This document shows positions 1 to 6,227 of a DNA stretch of 6,227 bases, piece by piece. The first letter of the stretch is position 1. Every line of letters starts with the position of its first letter. Source of the stretch: an uncultured Lachnospiraceae bacterium (GTDB taxonomy: Bacteria; Bacillota; Clostridia; Lachnospirales; Lachnospiraceae); the NCBI GenBank assembly GCA_902797565.1, contig CADBTO010000010.1:1-6227 (forward strand). The letters run 5' to 3'. The position numbers and the translations under genes are program-made. The notes beneath the pieces were generated by a model. The model was not told the DNA's origin. It saw only the letters and a list, made by a program, of their open reading frames with translations, and did no database searches.

Positions 1-497
1 CCGTCTGGTCCTGGAGGCGTTGTCATATAGATTTCCGGGACTCCGGCAACCTTGGCAGGAATGATGTTCATCAGTACCGAGGACGGATAAACTGCTTTCC
101 CGCCGGGGACATACACGCCGACGCGATCCAGCGGCGTGACTTTTTGTCCGAGGAAGACGCCTTTTTCGTTCGTTTCAAACCAGCTGTTCTGCAGCTGCCT
201 GCTGTGGTAATGGCGGATGCTCTCGAGGCTCTTTCGCATCACGGACAGGTATTCTTCGGAAACTTCACGGTAGGCTTCCTGGATTTCCTCTTCGGTCACC
301 CGGATCGTTTCCGGAGAAATGTCGGCACGGTCAAATTTCCTGGTATAAGAAAAAAGTGCCGCATCGCCTGTTTCACGGACTTCCGACAGGATCTGCCGGA
401 CAGTCTTCTCTTGTTCGGGATAGCTGCTGCCGGAGCGCTGCTGCAAAAGCTCCAGCAGTTCGGCCTTGTTTTTCTGCGTCAAATGTGAAATCTTCAT
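1..497 (-). CDS. hisD: Histidinol dehydrogenase, N-terminal part (3' end beyond left edge)
   Basis: HisD catalyses the last two steps of histidine synthesis, the NAD-dependent oxidation of L-histidinol through histidinal to histidine, as a zinc-dependent cytosolic dimer. The frame is open from an ATG at 497 to the left edge: 165 codons plus two bases, out of a family length of about 430 residues. The product begins MKISHLTQKNKAELLELL. The family signature appears at residues 125-166, with RVGVYVPGGKAVYPSSVLMN followed by IPAKVAGVPEIYM and then TPPGPDG, part of the nucleotide-binding region. The zinc and catalytic residues lie further along and are not visible. The start is supported by GGGAG nine bases upstream, inside the end of hisG, which stops four bases before this ATG. 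It is the third gene of the hisZ-hisG-hisD block. It appears intact as far as it can be read. The assignment is secure. Confidence 0.96.
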   Translation of the reverse strand, partial: MKISHLTQKNKAELLELLQQRSGSSYPEQEKTVRQILSEVRETGDAALFSYTRKFDRADISPETIRVTEEEIQEAYREVSEEYLSVMRKSLESIRHYHSRQLQNSWFETNEKGVFLGQKVTPLDRVGVYVPGGKAVYPSSVLMNIIPAKVAGVPEIYMTTPPGPD

Positions 498-501
498 ATT
501 T

Positions 502-1152
502 TTAATCTCCCGCAGGCATGTTTTGTTTTAAGTTTTCAATAATTGCCGTGATGCGCTCGTGTTCCATGCGCATACTGACCTGGTTCACGACGACACGGGC
601 GGAAAGCGGCGCAACTTCTTCCAGCACGACCAGCCCGTTTTCTTTTAAGGTACTGCCGGTTTCCACAATATCGACAATGACTTCGGACAGCCCGACAATG
701 GGTGCCAGTTCGATCGAACCATTCAGTTTGATAATCTCAACGGTCTGGTGCTTCTTATTGTAGAAATAATCCTTTGCAATCCGGGGATATTTTGTAGCAA
801 CCCGGATCAGGGAATGCCCGTCCAGGACGCTCCGGGCGCTTTCCGGCCCGCAGACGCACATCCGGCACTTTCCGAAGCCCAGATCCAGGACCTCATAAAG
901 GTTGCGGTTTTCTTCCAGGATCGTGTCCCGGCCCACAATGCCGATGTCGGCAGCACCGTATTCCACATAGGTGGGGACATCCGGTCCCTTGGACAGGAAG
1001 AAGCGGATCCGTTTGTCTTCATTTGTAAAGATCAGCTTCCGGGTGTTCTTGTCCTTCATTTCTTCACAGGGAATGCCGGAGCGTTCAAAGAGCTCCATTG
1101 CCTGTTTCGCCAGGCGTCCTTTTCCCAGCGCGACTGTTATATAGCGATCCAT
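502..1152 (-). CDS. hisG: ATP phosphoribosyltransferase, short form (catalytic subunit)
   Basis: HisG joins ATP and PRPP to give N1-(5-phosphoribosyl)-ATP, the committed step of histidine biosynthesis. The 216-residue product matches the short HisG class, which lacks the C-terminal ACT-like regulatory domain of the long form (about 300 residues) and needs HisZ for activity and feedback control. Visible motifs are LGKGRL at residues 9-14, [14 protein letters not shown] at 63-76, and the PRPP-binding loop [12 protein letters not shown] at 163-174. It starts with ATG two bases after the hisZ stop codon. GGGAG lies seven bases upstream, within the last hisZ codons, so the pair is probably translationally coupled, which suits two subunits of one complex. 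Family knowledge predicts a hetero-octamer with HisZ and inhibition by histidine. No unusual residues were noticed. Confidence 0.96.
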   Translation of the reverse strand: MDRYITVALGKGRLAKQAMELFERSGIPCEEMKDKNTRKLIFTNEDKRIRFFLSKGPDVPTYVEYGAADIGIVGRDTILEENRNLYEVLDLGFGKCRMCVCGPESARSVLDGHSLIRVATKYPRIAKDYFYNKKHQTVEIIKLNGSIELAPIVGLSEVIVDIVETGSTLKENGLVVLEEVAPLSARVVVNQVSMRMEHERITAIIENLKQNMPAGD

Positions 1153-1154
1153 GA

Positions 1155-2342
1155 TTATTCTCCCAGAATCATAATACGGTGGCCTTCAAAGTTCTTTGCC
1201 AGTGCGTCCCGTTCTGTATTATTGCAATAATGCTGCAGGATGACACTTCCGGCTTCGCGCATCCGCTCCGCACGCTTGATCGCATTCTCACGGTTTTCAT
1301 CGTCAAACAGGATCACGGAAGCAGGCGGCTTTTGCGGAAAGGCTTTTTTTCCGCGTTCCAGCGCAAGAAGCAGGTCGTCAACAGAAATCGCGAAGCCCGT
1401 TGCGGGCAGATCCCTGCCAAAATTTGCAAGCAGTCTGTCATACCTGCCGCCTCGGATCACTGGTGTACCTGTGCCATAGGTATATCCCACAAAAATGATT
1501 CCGGTATAATAACGGAGCGAGCGGATCAGGCTGAAATCAAAGGAAATCCAGCGGCTGGCGCCATAAAGGGACAGGATGCTGTTTACTTCATACAGATGGG
1601 ATAACGCCTGCTGGATCCGGGGATAGCCCTTGGATTCATCATAGAGGTCGTTCCAGTCGGAAGGGGCGTTATAGGTATCCGTCAGCAGGGAGAAGAGCCG
1701 GACCAGGGAAGCGGGCAGCTGTTTTTCTGCCTGTTTCTCTGCAAGGAATTCGGATACGCCGAAGAAATTTTTGTTGGTCACATAGGTGGTCAGCGTGTCC
1801 GTTTCTTCCGCATCAAATCCTGCTGCTTCGCAGAGCCCGTCAAAGATTTCCGCAGAACCGAGGCTGATCCGGAAATCTTTCAGTCCGGTGGAAAGCAGTG
1901 CCCTGGTGGCAAGCGAGAGGATCTCTGCATCTGCATAGGCACTGTTCTCCCCCATCAGTTCTGCGCCGATCTGGCTTTTTTCACGCAGATGCCCCTGCAG
2001 CCCTTTGTGGTTCTGGAAAATATGCCCGCGGTATGACAGGCGCAACACCTGTTGGTCCGGAAAATATTTTGCCGCAGCCCGCGCAATCGAGGGGGTGAAG
2101 TCCGGCCGCAGGACCAGGGTGTTCCCTTCCCGGTCAAAAAAGCGGTATCGTTCGTTTTCCGGTACGGTTCCGATCGCTTCTCCGTATACATCTGAAAATT
2201 CAAAGGCAGGCGGCTTCATCTGCCGGAACCCGAAGCTTTCGATGGTTTCGGAAAGCCTGTTTTCCAAATACTGCAGGTTGTCGCAGCTGCTGCCAAAAAC
2301 ATCCCGGACGCCTTCCGGGGTATGGAGTCGTTGGTTTGTCAT
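1155..2342 (-). CDS. hisZ: ATP phosphoribosyltransferase regulatory subunit
   Basis: HisZ is a paralogue of histidyl-tRNA synthetase that has lost aminoacylation and serves as the activating and histidine-sensing subunit for short HisG. The product has 395 residues, in the usual range for HisZ. The N-terminus has [10 protein letters not shown] at residues 8-17. The motif 2 region is [20 protein letters not shown] at about 68-87, and the motif 3 region starts at GGRYD (298-302) and continues into a [18 protein letters not shown] helix. The tail, to residue 395, is shorter than a full anticodon-binding domain of HisRS. The immediately following short hisG makes HisZ much more likely than hisS. 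ATG follows the recU stop after three bases, with AAAGGAG ten bases upstream inside the last recU codons. This implies that the histidine genes are read from the upstream transcript. Confidence 0.95.
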   Translation of the reverse strand: MTNQRLHTPEGVRDVFGSSCDNLQYLENRLSETIESFGFRQMKPPAFEFSDVYGEAIGTVPENERYRFFDREGNTLVLRPDFTPSIARAAAKYFPDQQVLRLSYRGHIFQNHKGLQGHLREKSQIGAELMGENSAYADAEILSLATRALLSTGLKDFRISLGSAEIFDGLCEAAGFDAEETDTLTTYVTNKNFFGVSEFLAEKQAEKQLPASLVRLFSLLTDTYNAPSDWNDLYDESKGYPRIQQALSHLYEVNSILSLYGASRWISFDFSLIRSLRYYTGIIFVGYTYGTGTPVIRGGRYDRLLANFGRDLPATGFAISVDDLLLALERGKKAFPQKPPASVILFDDENRENAIKRAERMREAGSVILQHYCNNTERDALAKNFEGHRIMILGE

Positions 2343-2345
2343 GAT

Positions 2346-2882
2346 TTATGAACTCCTTTCAGCCAGATCCTGGTTGATCAGCTTTAGGTACGGGACAAAG
2401 AATCCTTTTTCACCTTCAAAAAAATAAGCTTCCTTCAGTTCGTCAACCCGGAAGCTCTTGCGTCCGCCTTGTTTGGAGCGGTTCCAGAAAAACAGCGCCT
2501 CTTCAAAAGAAAGGTAATAAAATCGGTGCTGCTGTGTGAAAAAGACCAGAAAAAAAGCAACGCCGCCCTGCGCCTCGAAATCCTCCATAAACTGCATCTG
2601 ATGGGTGTGGATGTTGGCGAGCGGGAACGAGTCCCTGTGGCATTCTTTTGCATCGAAGCAGATGGGCAGTCCCTGTGCTGCTCCGATATAGTCTACGGTA
2701 CTCTTCTGGTCAAAATATGCAAGGGTGATGTGGCGGGTGGAAGGGTCGATCTCCAGCGGCGTGATCGGAGTCGGCACTTTCTGCACGAGGCACAGGCCTT
2801 TGTCCCGATATATTTCATTGGTACGGTTGATGTATTCCTCCAGGGTGGAACCCCGGAGCCCGCGGCTGCTCCATGTTGCCAA
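2346..2882 (-). CDS. recU: Holliday junction resolvase RecU (TTG start)
   Basis: RecU cuts four-way DNA junctions in recombination and repair, and is the Firmicutes counterpart of RuvC. The predicted protein has 178 residues. After the start come WSSRGLRGSTLEEYINRTNE (4-23) and then QKVPTPITPLE (34-44), both characteristic of the family. The nuclease core shows STVDYIG with D64, and FDAKE with D77 and K79. NIHTHQMQFM and AQGGVAFFLV follow. Translation most likely starts at TTG 2882-2880, because the conserved N-terminus begins there and GGAGG lies nine bases upstream. The open frame extends to an ATG at 2963, but that adds 27 residues overlapping the end of the pseudouridine synthase gene and unlike RecU. 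The upstream gene stops one base before the TTG. The motif reads D-A-K where Bacillus RecU, as I recall it, has E-A-K; I believe this is normal in clostridia. Confidence 0.93.
   Translation of the reverse strand: MATWSSRGLRGSTLEEYINRTNEIYRDKGLCLVQKVPTPITPLEIDPSTRHITLAYFDQKSTVDYIGAAQGLPICFDAKECHRDSFPLANIHTHQMQFMEDFEAQGGVAFFLVFFTQQHRFYYLSFEEALFFWNRSKQGGRKSFRVDELKEAYFFEGEKGFFVPYLKLINQDLAERSS
2353..2359 (-). promoter_or_regulatory. Shine-Dalgarno of hisZ inside the recU 3' end
   Basis: AAAGGAG on the minus strand lies ten bases before the hisZ ATG and is made of the last sense codons of recU (Glu-Arg-Ser). Its position means a ribosome finishing recU stands on the hisZ start, as expected for coupled genes in one transcript. 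Confidence 0.75.
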
Positions 2883-2883
2883 A

Positions 2884-3882
2884 TCAATATTCCTCCAGAA
2901 TTTTCTGGTACACCTTTGGCTCCGGAGAGACGAACTGGCGTCCGTCAGAGAAGGTAACCGCATAGGCGTGGAGCATCTGGAAACGGACTGGGAAACGGCT
3001 TTTGATTTCCTGGTTCATACCGGCATTCCCGTATTTGGGATCCAGGAGTACCGGATGGCCCAGGGCTGCAAGCTGCACCCGGATCTGGTGGCTCCGTCCG
3101 GTATAAAGGGTGAGTTCCAGGTGGCTCAGGTGATCCGTACACGCAAGGCTCCGATAGCCGGTACGGATGGGTTGTGCTCCCTGTGTGCCGGAACCGGGAG
3201 CATCCACCAGGATACTCTGGTTGCTGGTCGGATCCTTTTTGATCCAGCCTTCCAGGATGGCTTCTCCTTCCAGTCTGCCGCATGCGATGCACCGGTAGAG
3301 TTTCTTTAATTTCCGGGAGGAAAGTTCCTTGGCCAGGAACTGGCTCCCCTTCAGGGTCTTTCCGAAGAGGATAATGCCGCTGGTATTCCGGTCCAGCCGG
3401 TTTGCGATGGAAGGATGGAACAGCCGGTAGTCTTCCGGCTGAAGCTCGCCCTTCTCTTTCATGTATGCAAGCAGCAGGTCATTCATGGAAGGGGTGGCTT
3501 CCCGGCGTGCATCTGTCTGGGAAACTCTTGTATCACTGCCTTGGGACAGTATCCCGGCAGGTTTTGACGCGACGATGATATCCGCGTCCTCATAGAGGAT
3601 GGAAAGCGGGGCGGATGCCCTGGATGGTGTCTTGATTCCATCAAAACGCCGTCTGGAAGCATCTTCGCCTTTCATTTTCTCAAAGGTTTCATCAGAAAAA
3701 TAAACCTCTATGGTATCGGAAGCCTGGACGATCTCCTGTCCGGTGGCTTTTTTCCCACAGAGTGTAATATTTTTCTTGCGGAGCATTTTGTATAAAAAAC
3801 CGGAAGAGGCAGCCCGGAAATATTTTTTTAATAGTTTGTCCAGACGCTGTCCGGCCATTTGATTACAACGGATTGTCTGCAT
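2884..3882 (-). CDS. RluA-family pseudouridine synthase with S4 domain (RluC-like)
   Basis: This enzyme isomerises uridine to pseudouridine in structured RNA, most likely 23S rRNA as for RluC/RluD relatives; the exact target cannot be read from the sequence. The 332-residue product has an N-terminal S4 RNA-binding domain at about 10-62, with AGQRLDKLLKKYF and FLYKMLRKKNITL. A basic linker follows (about 65-92), then the catalytic domain from ILYEDADIIVASKPAGILSQ (95-114). The catalytic motif is NRLDRNTSG, with Asp164 the expected nucleophile, and GRSHQIRVQLAALGHP and LLDPKYG follow downstream. The ATG at 3882 is chosen because the residues before AGQRLD match the family. Its ribosome site is weak: GATGGT is close, and GGGGA lies farther off than usual. 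The 21-base leader holds part of an 11-bp tandem repeat. The gene ends one base before recU begins. Confidence 0.92.
   Translation of the reverse strand: MQTIRCNQMAGQRLDKLLKKYFRAASSGFLYKMLRKKNITLCGKKATGQEIVQASDTIEVYFSDETFEKMKGEDASRRRFDGIKTPSRASAPLSILYEDADIIVASKPAGILSQGSDTRVSQTDARREATPSMNDLLLAYMKEKGELQPEDYRLFHPSIANRLDRNTSGIILFGKTLKGSQFLAKELSSRKLKKLYRCIACGRLEGEAILEGWIKKDPTSNQSILVDAPGSGTQGAQPIRTGYRSLACTDHLSHLELTLYTGRSHQIRVQLAALGHPVLLDPKYGNAGMNQEIKSRFPVRFQMLHAYAVTFSDGRQFVSPEPKVYQKILEEY
2892..2896 (-). promoter_or_regulatory. Shine-Dalgarno of recU (decides the TTG start)
   Basis: GGAGG on the minus strand lies within the codons for the C-terminal Leu-Glu-Glu-Tyr of the upstream pseudouridine synthase, nine bases before TTG 2882. 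No in-frame ATG lies near it. The nearby ATG in CAACATGGAG is in another frame. This is the main sequence evidence for a TTG start. Confidence 0.75.
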
Positions 3883-3889
3883 AAAGATA

Positions 3890-3911
3890 CCATCAATTCC
3901 CCATCAATTCC
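3890..3911. repeat. Exact 11-bp tandem duplication
   Basis: CCATCAATTCC occurs twice back to back on the plus strand, at 3890-3900 and 3901-3911. On the coding strand the first copy contains the last codons and TGA stop of the coiled-coil gene. The second copy falls in the leader of the pseudouridine synthase gene, just before its start. The second TGA is in another frame. The arrangement looks like a slippage or duplication event. Confidence 0.9.
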
Positions 3912-4731
3912 CGAATAACGTGTCCGATACCTGGAGGCCTGCTTCCTGGGCCGGCTCTGCTGCCTGCTCCTGTTCATCAACCGGAATGGCAGGACGGGGG
4001 GCGGGACGGCTGGTTGTCGTCGTTACCTTTGCATTTTCCGTTCCTTTCACGGCAGCCTCTGTCTTGGCAGCAGACTCTTTGACGGCAGCCTTTGCAGGTG
4101 CTTCTTTGGTGGATGCCGTGCCCGCTTTTGCGGGTTCTGCAGTGGATCCGGGGATCTGTGTGGTTCCGAGGTCCATCGGCGCGGTCACTTCCGGCGGCGG
4201 TGCAAGTTCCATGCGGTTGGCAATCACGGTGTCCAGATAGCCCTTCATCGTACCCAGGTAGCTTTCTGCCCTGGTACGGGTCGTCTCCATGGATTTGACC
4301 AGGACTTCCTGTACGTCTTTTAACAGCTGGTCGGTATAATCAATCGCGCCGCTGCGTATTTCGTTGGCATCCGCAGTTGCTTTGTCCAGAAGTTCCTGTG
4401 CCTGCTTCGTTGCGATTAGTACAACTTCATTGGCCTGTGCATAGGCCTGCTGCATGATCTGGTGTTCGCTGACCAGTTCATTGGTCTGGATCTGGGCATC
4501 TGCGATGATGGCGTCTGCCTTTTTACGGGCATCTGCCAGGATTGCTTCCTGGTTGCTGATGACTTTCTGGTATTGCCGGATTTCCACAGGGGTGCGGCTC
4601 CGAAGTTCTTCCAGCAGATTCTCCAGATCGTCCCGGTTCACCACGATTTTCGAACTGGAAAATCCATAACTTTTGCAATTTTCAACAAATTCCTCAATTT
4701 CTTCGATGATATCTTCAATATCACTTGCCAT
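3904..4731 (-). CDS. Conserved coiled-coil protein of unknown function, DivIVA/ATPase-H-like
   Basis: No enzymatic domain is recognisable in this 275-residue protein. Residues 1-46 are acidic and helical, with the stretch SSKIVVNRDDLENLLEELR (26-44) recalling the short N-terminal segment of DivIVA-like proteins. Residues 50-175 are nearly all predicted helix or coiled coil, rich in Ala, Gln and Glu, with segments such as EAILADARKKADAIIADAQ (62-80) and HQIMQQAYAQANEVV (90-104). From about 177 to 275 the chain becomes a low-complexity Ala, Lys, Thr and Pro tail, probably disordered, ending in VSDTLFGN. There is no signal peptide or membrane segment. I recall similar proteins next to coaD in Lachnospiraceae, often labelled ATPase or V-type ATPase subunit H; that label rests on coiled-coil likeness and should not be trusted. 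The start is supported by AGAGAGGA seven bases upstream. A cytosolic scaffold or division-related role is only a guess. Confidence 0.85.
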   Translation of the reverse strand: MASDIEDIIEEIEEFVENCKSYGFSSSKIVVNRDDLENLLEELRSRTPVEIRQYQKVISNQEAILADARKKADAIIADAQIQTNELVSEHQIMQQAYAQANEVVLIATKQAQELLDKATADANEIRSGAIDYTDQLLKDVQEVLVKSMETTRTRAESYLGTMKGYLDTVIANRMELAPPPEVTAPMDLGTTQIPGSTAEPAKAGTASTKEAPAKAAVKESAAKTEAAVKGTENAKVTTTTSRPAPRPAIPVDEQEQAAEPAQEAGLQVSDTLFGN

Positions 4732-4738
4732 TTATGAT

Positions 4739-4746
4739 TCCTCTCT
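4739..4746 (-). promoter_or_regulatory. Shine-Dalgarno of the coiled-coil gene
   Basis: AGAGAGGA on the minus strand sits seven bases before ATG 4731, in the 30-base gap after coaD. It supports the chosen start. Confidence 0.7.
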
Positions 4747-4761
4747 GGACCGTGGTACGGT

Positions 4762-5259
4762 TTAAGCTGTTTTCATCATCTTCTGTTCGATCAGGGGAAT
4801 AATTTCCCTGGGCACGAATGATGTAATATCTCCATGGTAGGATGCAATTTCCCGGACGATGGTGGAACTCAGATAAGAATAGCGGAGAGAGGTGGTCAGA
4901 AAGACCGTCTCGAGTGCTTCATATTCCACATGGTTTGTCTGGGCAATCTGGATTTCATATTCAAAATCGGTGACAGCCCGCAGTCCGCGGATAATAATGG
5001 TTGCATCCATCTGGCGGGCAAAATCAACAAGCAGCCCTTCAAAGGAAAGTACTCGGACACCAGGGATCCCGGCAACGAGTTCCGAGATCATATCCACCCG
5101 TTCCTGGACAGAAAAAAGCGGATGTTTTGCCTGATTGTTCAGGACTCCCACGATGATCTCGTCAAATAGCTGTGTGCTCCGCTGGATAATGTCCAAATGC
5201 CCAAAGGTGATGGGATCAAAACTCCCAGGATAAATTGCTTTTTTTATCTTGGCATTCAT
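4762..5259 (-). CDS. coaD: Pantetheine-phosphate adenylyltransferase
   Basis: CoaD transfers AMP from ATP to 4'-phosphopantetheine, giving dephospho-CoA, the fourth step of coenzyme A synthesis. It is normally a cytosolic hexamer. The 165-residue product has the full family length. [16 protein letters not shown] (10-25) holds the nucleotidyltransferase T-x-G-H motif, with H21 equivalent to His18 of the E. coli enzyme. K45 aligns with the substrate-binding lysine. [18 protein letters not shown] (89-106) carries R91 and R94, and [13 protein letters not shown] (127-139) is the C-terminal ATP-contacting motif. The ATG follows the rsmD stop with no gap (TAA then ATG), and GGAGG eleven bases upstream is inside the last rsmD codons. 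The rsmD-coaD pair is a common arrangement in Firmicutes. Nothing appears missing. Confidence 0.97.
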   Translation of the reverse strand: MNAKIKKAIYPGSFDPITFGHLDIIQRSTQLFDEIIVGVLNNQAKHPLFSVQERVDMISELVAGIPGVRVLSFEGLLVDFARQMDATIIIRGLRAVTDFEYEIQIAQTNHVEYEALETVFLTTSLRYSYLSSTIVREIASYHGDITSFVPREIIPLIEQKMMKTA

Positions 5260-5844
5260 TTAATCAAGTGCCTCCAGAAAAACGTGCTTGTTTGTCTTGT
5301 AGCATTTTGTGCGGCTGCAGCGCAGTCCCAGCTGTGCCAGCGCATCATCCTGGAAAACATCTGCAAGTTCCCGCGCTCGGGGCATTTCCATAATGATTTT
5401 CCCATAGGGGGCAAGCAGGCCGCGTTCCATGATTTTCTCAACGACAGCGGCCTCCAGCGCCGCGGCATAAGGCGGATCCAGGAAAATCAGGTCAAACCCG
5501 TTTCCAGCCCCGGTGTTTTTACCAAGGAAGGAAAGTCCGCCGGGGAGTTCTTTCTGGAGTACGTCTGCCTTGCCGGACAGCTTCGTTTTCTGCAGGTTTG
5601 CCTCGATGCAGGCAATGGCTTTTTTATCTTTTTCGATAAAGACAGCACGCTGTGCCCCCCGGCTGAGTGCTTCGATACCCATCTGGCCGCTTCCGGCAAA
5701 CAGGTCCAGGAACGTGCAGCCGGGCACATCGTTTTGGAGGATATTGAACAGGGTTTCTTTGATCCGGTCCGTCGTAGGACGCATTTCCAGCCCGGGAAGG
5801 GCTTTCAGGGGCACGCTTCGTGCCTCACCGGCTATAACTCGCAT
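5260..5844 (-). CDS. rsmD: 16S rRNA (guanine(966)-N(2))-methyltransferase
   Basis: RsmD uses S-adenosylmethionine to methylate G966 (E. coli numbering) of 16S rRNA during small-subunit assembly. The 194-residue product shows the family plan. It opens with MRVIAGEARSVPL, followed by RPTTDRIKETLFNIL (22-36). The SAM-binding motif I is FLDLFAGSGQMGIEALSRGA (45-64). An acidic residue follows in VFIEKD (68-73), and the catalytic DPPY is at 123-126, as in N2-guanine methyltransferases. ATG 5844 is supported by AGAGG seven bases upstream and by the match of the first residues to the family. The gene starts 16 bases after the CinA-like gene ends and runs directly into coaD. The B. subtilis equivalent is ylbH. 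Motif I has GQMG where GALG or GSLG is more usual, a mild variation. Confidence 0.95.
   Translation of the reverse strand: MRVIAGEARSVPLKALPGLEMRPTTDRIKETLFNILQNDVPGCTFLDLFAGSGQMGIEALSRGAQRAVFIEKDKKAIACIEANLQKTKLSGKADVLQKELPGGLSFLGKNTGAGNGFDLIFLDPPYAAALEAAVVEKIMERGLLAPYGKIIMEMPRARELADVFQDDALAQLGLRCSRTKCYKTNKHVFLEALD
5271..5275 (-). promoter_or_regulatory. Shine-Dalgarno of coaD inside the rsmD 3' end
   Basis: GGAGG on the minus strand overlaps the codons for the Leu-Glu-Ala near the end of RsmD, eleven bases before the coaD ATG. Together with the zero-length gap it points to coupled translation of rsmD and coaD. Confidence 0.7.
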
Positions 5845-5851
5845 AAGGATA

Positions 5852-5856
5852 CCTCT
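5852..5856 (-). promoter_or_regulatory. Shine-Dalgarno of rsmD
   Basis: AGAGG on the minus strand sits seven bases before ATG 5844, in the 16-base gap after the CinA-like gene. It fixes the rsmD start and leaves no room for a separate promoter or terminator between the two genes. Confidence 0.65.
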
Positions 5857-5860
5857 ATTT

Positions 5861-6227
5861 TCAACTCGGATCGATACAATACAGGAGCAATTCCAGTGCC
5901 GCGTCAGCTGCCTGTTCCCGGATCATTTCCCGGTTTCCGGAAAACAGGAATTTCCTGGTATAAACAGAAGCTTTGTCCGCGCATCCAACATAGACCAAGC
6001 CCACGGGCTTGTCCTTGCTGCCGCCGGAAGGGCCGCAGATTCCCGTGACGGACACGCCATAATCTGCCCCGGCGCGTTTTCTTGCGCCGAATGCCATTTC
6101 ACGTGCAACAGTATGGCTGTATACCGTATGGCCTGCAATGCTTTCTTTTTTGACACCCACGAGATCCTGTTTTGCTTTGGCACTGTATGTGACAAATGAT
6201 GCTTCCAGGATTTCAGATGCACCGGCA
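5861..6227 (-). CDS. CinA/PncC-type C-terminal domain protein (nicotinamide-nucleotide amidase), 5' end beyond right edge
   Basis: This family hydrolyses nicotinamide mononucleotide to nicotinate mononucleotide in pyridine nucleotide salvage. The frame is open from the right edge to a TGA at 5861, giving 121 visible residues that match the C-terminal part of the domain: GASEILEASFVTYSAKAK, then HTVAREMAFGARKRAGADYG, VSVTGICGPSGG and KDKPVGLVYVG. The upstream motif with the catalytic serine (usually ESCTGG) lies outside the window. It therefore cannot be told whether this is a stand-alone PncC or a full CinA with an N-terminal molybdopterin-binding-like domain, so I give no symbol. A GTG at 6160 lies inside the domain and is not the start. 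The neighbour rsmD begins 16 bases downstream. The visible tail ends LLLYCIDPS, without frameshift. Confidence 0.93.
   Translation of the reverse strand, partial: AGASEILEASFVTYSAKAKQDLVGVKKESIAGHTVYSHTVAREMAFGARKRAGADYGVSVTGICGPSGGSKDKPVGLVYVGCADKASVYTRKFLFSGNREMIREQAADAALELLLYCIDPS

Noticed and set aside
144..488. Plus-strand open frame of 114 codons at the left end.
   Set aside because: It is antisense to the hisD reading frame, which is unambiguous from its conserved motifs; no independent coding evidence.
2843..2856. GGGTGGAACCCCGG on the plus strand resembles the T-box antiterminator core (GGGTGGNACCGCG).
   Set aside because: It is on the strand opposite all genes, encodes the conserved Gly-Ser-Thr-Leu of RecU on the other strand, and has no specifier loop or terminator around it.
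4749..4761. Small inverted repeat ACCGT-ACC-ACGGT directly after the coaD stop, considered as a terminator or operator.
   Set aside because: The stem is only five base pairs with a three-base loop, and no U-tract follows; the ribosome site of the next gene comes immediately after. It may be chance or a minor mRNA hairpin.
5197..6048. Long open frame of 283 codons on the plus strand opposite coaD, rsmD and the CinA-like gene.
   Set aside because: It runs antisense across three clearly identified genes and shows no recognisable protein family; it is a by-product of their codon use. The same applies to the plus-strand frames at 748-1230, 2469-2957 and 5513-6199.
6158..6160. GTG as a possible start of a short 99-residue protein at the right end.
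   Set aside because: The same frame stays open to the window edge, and the residues before the GTG (GASEILEASFVTYS) match the CinA C-terminal domain, so the gene simply continues beyond the window.

Overview
The window looks like chromosomal DNA from a Gram-positive anaerobe of class Clostridia, most likely in or near the Lachnospiraceae. The grounds are a RecU-type Holliday junction resolvase (a Firmicutes family), the short HisG plus HisZ pair, a clostridial-style RluA-family synthase with the motif NRLDRNTSG, and a coiled-coil protein directly after coaD that I recall being common in that family. G+C is roughly half by eye. Genus cannot be fixed from the sequence alone.

All nine genes lie on the minus strand, so the window reads from right to left. 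In transcription order they are: the C-terminal part of a CinA/PncC-type amidohydrolase (cut by the right edge), rsmD (16S rRNA guanine methyltransferase), coaD (phosphopantetheine adenylyltransferase), a DivIVA-like coiled-coil protein of unknown function, an RluA-family pseudouridine synthase with an S4 domain, recU (starting at TTG), hisZ, hisG (short form) and the first 165 codons of hisD (cut by the left edge). Gaps between genes are only 0 to 30 bases. At most junctions the Shine-Dalgarno sequence sits inside the last codons of the upstream gene. No terminator, T-box, riboswitch or convincing promoter is visible, and no stretch over 300 bases lacks a gene. The layout suggests one long co-transcribed, translationally coupled unit.

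Functionally there are two blocks. The right block is housekeeping: nucleotide cofactor salvage, rRNA modification, coenzyme A synthesis, pseudouridylation and recombination. The left block is the start of a histidine biosynthesis operon, in which HisZ and HisG form the ATP phosphoribosyltransferase that commits PRPP and ATP to histidine, and HisD performs the last two oxidations. The histidine block follows recU by three bases, with no room for its own leader.

Nothing here amounts to a clearly new system. The items most worth a second look are the uncharacterised coiled-coil protein with its low-complexity tail, the joining of histidine genes to the housekeeping cluster without a leader, and an exact 11-bp tandem duplication at the junction before the pseudouridine synthase gene.
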